Positions 14,478-19,594 of a stretch of 19,594 nt of DNA are shown piece by piece (the stretch's first letter is position 1; each line of letters starts with the position of its first letter). Below the pieces are notes generated by a model, which ran no database searches, was not told the origin of the DNA, and saw only the letters and a list, made by a program, of their open reading frames with translations. Source of the DNA: an uncultured Eubacteriales bacterium (GTDB lineage: Bacteria > Bacillota > Clostridia > Oscillospirales > Acutalibacteraceae); assembly GCA_900317215.1 (NCBI GenBank), contig ONFW01000128.1:1-19594 (forward strand), written 5' to 3'. A program made the position numbers and the translations under genes.

Positions 14478-15685
14478 TAAGCGTCATCAAGAGCCTTCCT
14501 GAAGCAGTCTACCACATACTGAGCCTCTTCGTCCGTCATAGCGGAATAAAGAGGGAGAGTTATCTCGTTCTTGTACATATCATAGGCGTTCGGATAGTCG
14601 TTGATATCATAGCCCATATTCTTATAAGCCGTAAACATCGGAAGAGGCTTATAATGTACGTTTGCTGCAACACCCATAGCCGCAAGCTTATCTATGACAC
14701 TGTTGCGGTAATCCTCCTCCTGCCAGATGAGCTTTGTCAGATAGAGATGTCCGCTCGATGCAAGCTTTTCCTTGTCAGAATAGTGCTGAAGTACAGAGAC
14801 TCCGCAATCAGAAAGCTCCCTGTTGTAAAACTCTATCAGCTTTCTTCTTCTTTTAAGCATCGAAGGAAATCTTCTGAGCTGGGCAAGACCTATCGATGCC
14901 ATAATATCGGTCATGTTGCATTTGAAGAACGGACCCGCTATATCATACTCCCACGAACCGAGCTGTGTTTTTGAGAGAGCGTCCTTTGTCTGCCCATGAA
15001 GGGTAAGGAGCATGAATCTTCTGTAAAGCTCATCACTGTCTATATCAGGATGCTTTTTCCACGTTATCGCTCCGCCCTCACCTGTTGTCAGATTTTTGAC
15101 CGCATGGAAGGAAAAGGCCGTCAGATCGGCAAGAGCTCCTGTTTTCTGAAAGCCCCTCCTCGCACCGAAGGAATGTGCGGCGTCGGCAAGAACTATCACC
15201 CTGCCATAGATCTCCTGCATGGGACTGTTGGAAATGAAAACATTCCTCTTGGAATTTACCGCCTCAAATATCCTGTCGTAGTCGCAGGGAACACCGCCGA
15301 CATCTACAGGGATAACGACCTTGGTGTGAGAATTGATAAGATAAGGCAGCCTGTCATAATCCATTTGTATACTGTGAGGGGCGCAGTCTATCATTACAGG
15401 CTTTGCTCCTACATGACACACAACGCTTGCCGTCGCCGTATATGTATAAGCAGGAACTATTACCTCATCGCCTTTTTTGACGCCGAGCATTCTCAGCGTC
15501 ATCTCAAGCGCAGAGGTACAGGAATCCAGACAAACCGTCCTGTCACTCATACAATAGGACGTGATCTCCTTTTCAAACCTTTTGGTCTTCGGCCCTGTCG
15601 TTATCCAGCCGCTTCTCAAGGTGTCAGCGACCTCATTGATTTCCTCGTCTCCGATATCCGGCGGCGAAAACGGTATTTTCATCAT
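14477..15685 (-). CDS. DegT/DnrJ/EryC1/StrS family PLP-dependent aminotransferase
   Basis: 402 aa, usual family length. Signatures in order: the N-terminal IPFSPPDIGDEEINEV, GWITTGPKTKRFE (26-38), ADAAHSFGA with the PLP-ring Asp168, FSFHAVKNLTTGEGG with the PLP Schiff-base Lys197, MTDIMASIGLAQL (258-270), and VHYKPLPMF near 343-351. Members transaminate keto-sugar nucleotides to amino sugars for capsule, wall glycans, glycoprotein or antibiotic sugars. No other nucleotide-sugar gene is nearby, so the substrate cannot be named. AGGAGGG lies 6 bases before the first of two adjacent ATGs. It starts 36 bases after folD and is probably the last gene of that operon, ending at the strong terminator. 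Confidence 0.92.
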   Translation of the reverse strand: MMKIPFSPPDIGDEEINEVADTLRSGWITTGPKTKRFEKEITSYCMSDRTVCLDSCTSALEMTLRMLGVKKGDEVIVPAYTYTATASVVCHVGAKPVMIDCAPHSIQMDYDRLPYLINSHTKVVIPVDVGGVPCDYDRIFEAVNSKRNVFISNSPMQEIYGRVIVLADAAHSFGARRGFQKTGALADLTAFSFHAVKNLTTGEGGAITWKKHPDIDSDELYRRFMLLTLHGQTKDALSKTQLGSWEYDIAGPFFKCNMTDIMASIGLAQLRRFPSMLKRRRKLIEFYNRELSDCGVSVLQHYSDKEKLASSGHLYLTKLIWQEEDYRNSVIDKLAAMGVAANVHYKPLPMFTAYKNMGYDINDYPNAYDMYKNEITLPLYSAMTDEEAQYVVDCFRKALDDA

Positions 15686-15721
15686 GATATTCCCTCCTGT
15701 ACGTTATATATGATTTCAGGA

Positions 15722-16573
15722 TCAAAGCCTGTTCTGCAGCCTTGCGGCCATCAGTGTATTCTTCATCAGCATGGCTATCGTCATCGGTCCCACTCCTCCG
15801 GGAACAGGTGTGATATAGGAAGCCTTCGGCTCAACCTCGTCAAAATCGACGTCTCCGCAGAGCTTGCCGTTCTCGTCACGGTTTATACCGACGTCAAGCA
15901 CGACCGCACCCTCCTTAACCATATCAGCCTTTACGAATTTTGCCTTTCCTACAGCCGCAACGAGGATATCGGCATTTGCACATATCTCCCTGAGATTCTT
16001 TGTTCTGCTGTGGCAGATCGTAACAGTTCCGTTCTCATGCAGCAGAAGCATAGCCATAGGCTTTCCTACTATATTGCTTCTGCCTATCACAACGCAGTTT
16101 TTTCCGGATGCGTCTATGCCCGCATAATGCATAAGCTCCATTACGCCTGCGGGCGTGCAGGGCAGAAAATGATAGTCTCCGATCATTATTCTTCCCACAT
16201 TTGACGGATGAAATGCATCAACGTCCTTCATTGGTGAAATAGCGTTGATAACAGCCTTCTCGTCAAGATGCTCAGGCAGCGGAAGCTGGCAGAGAATACC
16301 GTTGATATCAGCTCTGCCATTCAGCCTTTCAATAAGCGACAGAAGCTCCTCCTGTGATGTCTCTGCAGGCAGAGCATATTCCTCCGAGACAAAGCCAACA
16401 TCCGCGCAGGCCTTCTTTTTATTGTTTACATATACTCTTGAGGCAGGGTCATCGCCTACAATTATCACTGCAAGCCCGGGCGTAATCCCCCTTGCCTTAA
16501 GAAGTCCGCACTCCTCCCTGACCTGCTCCCTAACCTTTGCGGATACTTCCTTTCCGCTTATCAGCACTGCCAT
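15722..16573 (-). CDS. folD: Bifunctional methylenetetrahydrofolate dehydrogenase/cyclohydrolase FolD
   Basis: 283 aa, typical length. It interconverts 5,10-methylene-THF, 5,10-methenyl-THF and 10-formyl-THF in the cytoplasm, supplying one-carbon units for purines and fMet-tRNA. Visible motifs: YVNNKKKA with Tyr48 and catalytic Lys52, GILCQLPLPEH (92-102), the NADP-binding GRSNIVGKP (164-172), and the C-terminal ITPVPGGVGPMTIAMLMKNT. I chose the ATG at 16573 because AGGAG lies 8 bases upstream. A GTG at 16582, which would add three residues, directly abuts that Shine-Dalgarno and cannot use it. The 86-bp gap from the upstream peptidase gene shows no clear promoter or terminator, so cotranscription with the M16 genes is likely. 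Confidence 0.96.
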   Translation of the reverse strand: MAVLISGKEVSAKVREQVREECGLLKARGITPGLAVIIVGDDPASRVYVNNKKKACADVGFVSEEYALPAETSQEELLSLIERLNGRADINGILCQLPLPEHLDEKAVINAISPMKDVDAFHPSNVGRIMIGDYHFLPCTPAGVMELMHYAGIDASGKNCVVIGRSNIVGKPMAMLLLHENGTVTICHSRTKNLREICANADILVAAVGKAKFVKADMVKEGAVVLDVGINRDENGKLCGDVDFDEVEPKASYITPVPGGVGPMTIAMLMKNTLMAARLQNRL

Positions 16574-16659
16574 TTTATCCACTCCTCTTTATATTGTTTT
16601 TCAAGAGCGTCCATTCAGTTTTATAGCTTCCGTTTTTAACGCTCCCCGTTCTGTCCGAA

Positions 16660-17955
16660 TTATATGCTCTTGTCCTCCACAGCGGCTTCTATGCCCTTGA
16701 TGACGGAGAGGCAGAAATTCTCCGGATCAAGCTCAGATCTGAGTCTCTCGTTAACATCGTTTACTGTAAGGCCGGATATAAGGTTTATAGGCTCAAATAT
16801 TTCTCTGCCCGTAAACTGAGAGTTTATAAGATCCGTAGCTATGGCGGAGGGGCTGTCCCAGCTTCTCGCTATCCTGCCGTAAGTGCAGTTTCTTGCGTTC
16901 TCAAAGTCCTCCTCGGAAATTCCCTTTTCGTGAAGCTCCACAACTGCTTTTTTTATTATCTCCGCCGCAAGCTTCGGCTCCCTCGATTCGCCGCTGAAGC
17001 TTATATAACGATAACCGGTTCCGTCGATATACTCCGCAGCAAAGCTTGAATTTATCAGCTTCTTGTCCAGCAGCTCACGATAAAGCTCAGAGCCCTCTCC
17101 CGCAAAGGCTTCAAGAAGTATTGCCGTGCAAAGGCTCTCCTTAGATGTGACATAGCCGCTTCCGCCGTCCTCCTTATAGCCCAGTGAAAAAAGCGGAACC
17201 GCTACGGGCAGGGTCTGTTCAATATAATCCTGCTTTACCTTATAAGGCTCCTCAGGCATCAGACTTTCGGTCACAGAGGGCTCATCCTTTGTCAGCTTGC
17301 TGTCGGCAACCGCAAGCACCTGCTCCGGCGTGATATTTCCGGCAACACAGAGCACCATATTATTAAGGTTATAGTAGCTGTTGTAGCAGTCATAAAGTAT
17401 TTCGGGAGTGATCTGAGCTATCGTCTCCACCGTGCCTGCAATATCCTTATTGATAGAATGCTCACTGTACATTGCCTGCATAAGGTTTATATTTACCCTC
17501 CACTCAGGACTGTCATCGTACATCTTTATCTCCTGCCCTATGATCCCCTGCTCCTTGGCCACTGTTTCGGGGGTAAAGTACGGCGAACGGACAAGGTCGA
17601 AGAGTATCCCGAGGGATTCGTCAAATCTTTCCGTGCAGGAGAAAAGATAGCAGGTAACGTCAAATGATGTGTACGCATTTGCCGAAGCGCCCGTTCTGGC
17701 ATACTGACTGAAGGCATCTCCTTCCTCGCTTTCAAAGAGCTTATGCTCAAGATAATGCGCTGTTCCGTCCGGAACTGTTATTTTCCTTCCATTATTGATA
17801 AAGGACGAGTTTATCGAGCCGAAGCGTGTGCCTATCACGGCATAAGCCGATCTGAACCCCTCCTTTGGGCAGATCAGTATCCTCAGTCCTGAGGAATGCT
17901 TTACGGAATAGTATTTCTCACCCAAGCGCTCGTTGGTGATCTCAGTAAGTCCCAT
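16660..17955 (-). CDS. M16 family zinc metallopeptidase, active subunit (YmfH-like)
   Basis: 431 aa. The inverted zinc motif HXXEH is present as HYLEH (His67, Glu70, His71), and GQEI (Glu142) gives the third zinc ligand at the expected distance. GASANAYTSFDVTCY (about 90-104) is the conserved substrate-strand segment after the motif. The C-terminal half is the second, non-catalytic M16 domain. No signal peptide is seen, so it acts in the cytoplasm or at the inner membrane face. It probably pairs with the upstream inactive homologue to form a clamshell peptidase, as in B. subtilis YmfF/YmfH and related pairs; the substrate is unknown. The ATG at 17955 has GGAAAGGAAG upstream; an in-frame start at 18024 would overlap the upstream gene by 50 bases and has no support. 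Confidence 0.93.
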   Translation of the reverse strand: MGLTEITNERLGEKYYSVKHSSGLRILICPKEGFRSAYAVIGTRFGSINSSFINNGRKITVPDGTAHYLEHKLFESEEGDAFSQYARTGASANAYTSFDVTCYLFSCTERFDESLGILFDLVRSPYFTPETVAKEQGIIGQEIKMYDDSPEWRVNINLMQAMYSEHSINKDIAGTVETIAQITPEILYDCYNSYYNLNNMVLCVAGNITPEQVLAVADSKLTKDEPSVTESLMPEEPYKVKQDYIEQTLPVAVPLFSLGYKEDGGSGYVTSKESLCTAILLEAFAGEGSELYRELLDKKLINSSFAAEYIDGTGYRYISFSGESREPKLAAEIIKKAVVELHEKGISEEDFENARNCTYGRIARSWDSPSAIATDLINSQFTGREIFEPINLISGLTVNDVNERLRSELDPENFCLSVIKGIEAAVEDKSI

Positions 17956-17974
17956 TGTAATATTCTTCCTTTCC

Positions 17975-19237
17975 TCAATTTCCCACAAGTGAAAATACTG
18001 TGTCAAGCTTAATGCACGAGGCAAGCTCTAATATCTCGTTACGGGTAATGCTTTCCGCTATCTCAGCGGATTCCTGCGGCGAAGCAGGCGACTCACGCAA
18101 GGCTCTCGCCGCATAGTAGCTGTCCATGGCTCCCAGACTGTCAAGAGATGAGATATAGGCGTTCTTCAACAGCAGCTTTGCATGTATCAGCTCATCATCG
18201 GTAAGATCGCCGCTTTTAAGCAGCTCCACCTGTTCGGTAACAGCCTTTTCCGTCTTTTCTATTTTATCGGTCTCCACGCCGCTGTCTATCAGAAGTATGC
18301 CCTTTTCATTATCAGCCATGCTTGCACAGTAATAACAAAGGCTCTGTTTTTCTCTTACATTAAGAAACAGCTTTGACGTAGGCGCTCCGCCAAGTATTAC
18401 TGACATGAGGGAATTGGCAACGCACTCCCTGTTGCTTTCGGGATATTTGCAGCGATATCCCATTACAAGCTTTGACTGTGATATCTCATCGGTCTCTGCC
18501 GCCCTTTTGACCTCTGATACATTGGATACGATCGCTGTAGCTCCCTTTATCCTTCTCGGTTTACCGGCAAAACGACTCTCCATTTTTTCATATACACCCT
18601 GCGGATCTCCGCCGCCGAGCTTCATCACAGAGACAGCCGCATTATCAAGTAGTCTTTTCCATGCTGAAACAAGGTCGTCCTGCGTTATCGCAAGCACCTC
18701 CTCCCTTCCGCCGTACCTGTTCACGGAATAAAGCTCATCCCTGCACATTATCTCTATGCAGCGCTTTATAGCAAAGCCTCTCTTATCGTTAAACTCTGAA
18801 TCTATCTGCTCAAGTATCTGTCTGCGCTCCTGCTCAACGTCCTCCTCATCGAAGCAGCCGTTCACAAGCTTCGGCTCAAACAGGATAGAACAAAGCAGCT
18901 CTGCAAGCTCTGACGATACAGACTCACCCTTAAGGGCATATCTGTCATCAAGTCCGGAGGCAAGCAGGGATATGACCTGAAAATCCCCAACCTTTCTTAT
19001 TGCGGGGAACAGCGCTGCGCCGTAAAGCTCATTGAGCCTTCTGTACAGTGAAGTAAAATCGGGATATTTTTTGCAGGAGCGAGTGAGAACACAGGCAAGC
19101 AAAGCGTTTTCTGCAGCGGTTTTCCTGCTAAGCGGCGTTATGAGCTTAATATTCAGCCTGCCGGCCTTAAATCTGTTATCCTGAATAGTATCGAAGGTAA
19201 CTCCCTCACAAATCTGTTTTCTTACAAGATCAGACAT
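17975..19237 (-). CDS. M16 family peptidase homologue lacking the zinc site (YmfF-like)
   Basis: 420 aa with the two-domain M16 layout, but where HXXEH should stand the sequence reads TRSCKKYPDFTSLYRRLNEL, so zinc is not bound. This replaced segment with the LYGA that follows is typical of the YmfF-type inactive partner. The C-terminal domain keeps VREKQSLCYY (Arg295, Tyr302), the Arg/Tyr pair that binds substrate in the non-catalytic half of M16 enzymes. It likely forms a heterodimer with the active M16 protein, whose gene begins 19 bases downstream. ATG at 19237 has GGAG 8 bases upstream; a TTG 12 codons earlier opens the same frame but lacks a Shine-Dalgarno. First gene of the operon. Confidence 0.92.
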   Translation of the reverse strand: MSDLVRKQICEGVTFDTIQDNRFKAGRLNIKLITPLSRKTAAENALLACVLTRSCKKYPDFTSLYRRLNELYGAALFPAIRKVGDFQVISLLASGLDDRYALKGESVSSELAELLCSILFEPKLVNGCFDEEDVEQERRQILEQIDSEFNDKRGFAIKRCIEIMCRDELYSVNRYGGREEVLAITQDDLVSAWKRLLDNAAVSVMKLGGGDPQGVYEKMESRFAGKPRRIKGATAIVSNVSEVKRAAETDEISQSKLVMGYRCKYPESNRECVANSLMSVILGGAPTSKLFLNVREKQSLCYYCASMADNEKGILLIDSGVETDKIEKTEKAVTEQVELLKSGDLTDDELIHAKLLLKNAYISSLDSLGAMDSYYAARALRESPASPQESAEIAESITRNEILELASCIKLDTVFSLVGN

Positions 19238-19303
19238 CAAAACATCTCCATTCCTTTCTTTTCCTTCTGTCAAGCCGTTTAATAGAAACAGCTATACTAT
19301 TAT

Positions 19304-19331
19304 ATTATACCACAATGGTTTTGATTTTAAA
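19304..19331 (-). promoter_or_regulatory. Probable promoter of the M16-folD operon
   Basis: On the - strand a perfect TATAAT (19309-19304) is preceded at 16 bases by TTTAAA (19331-19326), a weak -35. An overlapping second TATAAT lies at 19304-19299. The leader would be about 60 nt. The -35 assignment is uncertain. Confidence 0.5.
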
Positions 19332-19418
19332 AGACCATATCTATATAAGAAAAAGCTCTTTTTTTTAAAAAACCGGTAATTAATTATTTTGGAAGCAAAA
19401 TTATTGACAATAAAAGTA

Positions 19419-19447
19419 TTGAAAAAATATCGCTGCTGTGTTAAAAT
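19419..19447 (+). promoter_or_regulatory. Sigma-A promoter of the right-edge secreted protein gene
   Basis: TTGAAA (19419-19424) and TAAAAT (19442-19447) are 17 bases apart. A perfect TTGACA also lies upstream at 19404-19409 without a good -10 partner. The start near 19454 gives a leader of about 50 nt. Confidence 0.65.
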
Positions 19448-19504
19448 ATCTGTGTATATTTTACAGTATGCAAAATCGAACAATAAAAACAAAGGGGAAT
19501 TCCT

Positions 19505-19594
19505 ATGAAAAAAATTATGACGGCACTCACCTGTGCCGCTGTGCTTGCTTCAAGTATACCGCTGACCGTTTCGGCAGAGACGGATTACAGGGGC
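19505..19594 (+). CDS. Secreted protein, N-terminal fragment with signal peptide
   Basis: The first 30 codons only; the gene continues beyond the window. The peptide starts MKKIMTAL, has a hydrophobic core (TCAAVLASSIPLTV) and a likely signal peptidase I site after VSA, giving a mature start near ETDYRG. There is no lipobox. GGGGAA lies 7-8 bases before the ATG, and a promoter is seen at 19419-19447. The mature domain is not visible, so no function can be assigned. Confidence 0.85.
   Translation, partial: MKKIMTALTCAAVLASSIPLTVSAETDYRG

Noticed and set aside
14996..16204. 402-codon ORF on the + strand opposite folD and the aminotransferase
   Set aside because: It is antisense to two clear enzyme genes with intact motifs, has no family resemblance and no Shine-Dalgarno; it is a shadow frame.
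19292..19492. 66-codon - strand ORF at the right end
   Set aside because: It lies over two promoters in opposite directions, is Phe/Tyr/Lys/Ile-rich from AT bias and has no Shine-Dalgarno.

Overview
The window is a chromosomal segment of an anaerobic low-to-mid GC Firmicute, most likely a Ruminococcus or close relative in the Oscillospiraceae. This rests on the gut-Clostridia style of the proteins: lipoprotein-anchored GH13 amylase with a CUT1 transporter, DUF348/G5/3D wall protein, YmfF/YmfH-like M16 pair and YtaF/MntP-like protein. Gram-positive Shine-Dalgarno sites and sigma-A promoters agree with it. No RNA genes, CRISPR arrays, insertion sequences or phage genes were seen. The genus is an inference.

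Left part (1-1970, + strand): the last 49 codons of a cation/proton antiporter and its terminator. A promoter then leads into an anchored YkuD (L,D-transpeptidase-like) protein whose catalytic Cys and His appear replaced, followed by a small four-helix membrane protein. A bidirectional terminator closes this unit.

Maltodextrin/starch locus (2007-7760, - strand): transcription runs from a solute-binding lipoprotein to a MalF-type permease, a MalG-type permease and a GH13 alpha-amylase lipoprotein. Stem-loops lie between binding protein and malF, and between malG and amylase, and probably tune the stoichiometry of the products. The amylase would cut alpha-glucans at the cell surface and the transporter would import the oligosaccharides. 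No ATPase and no regulator gene are present. A 585-bp AT-rich non-coding region lies upstream.

Central part (8346-11767): a YtaF/MntP-like membrane protein (-) and a P-type Ca2+/Mn2+ ATPase (+) are divergent over 134 bp, suggesting a metal-export pair. Further right (11872-13876, -) are two tandem, probably paralogous three-helix membrane proteins, and a secreted DUF348-G5-3D cell-wall protein with a perfect-consensus sigma-A promoter.

Right part (14477-19237, -): a likely operon of inactive M16 peptidase homologue, active M16 peptidase, folD and a DegT-family aminotransferase, ending at a strong terminator. A possible Cys-rich micro-ORF overlaps that terminator. The last 90 bp start a new secreted protein on the + strand, cut by the window edge.
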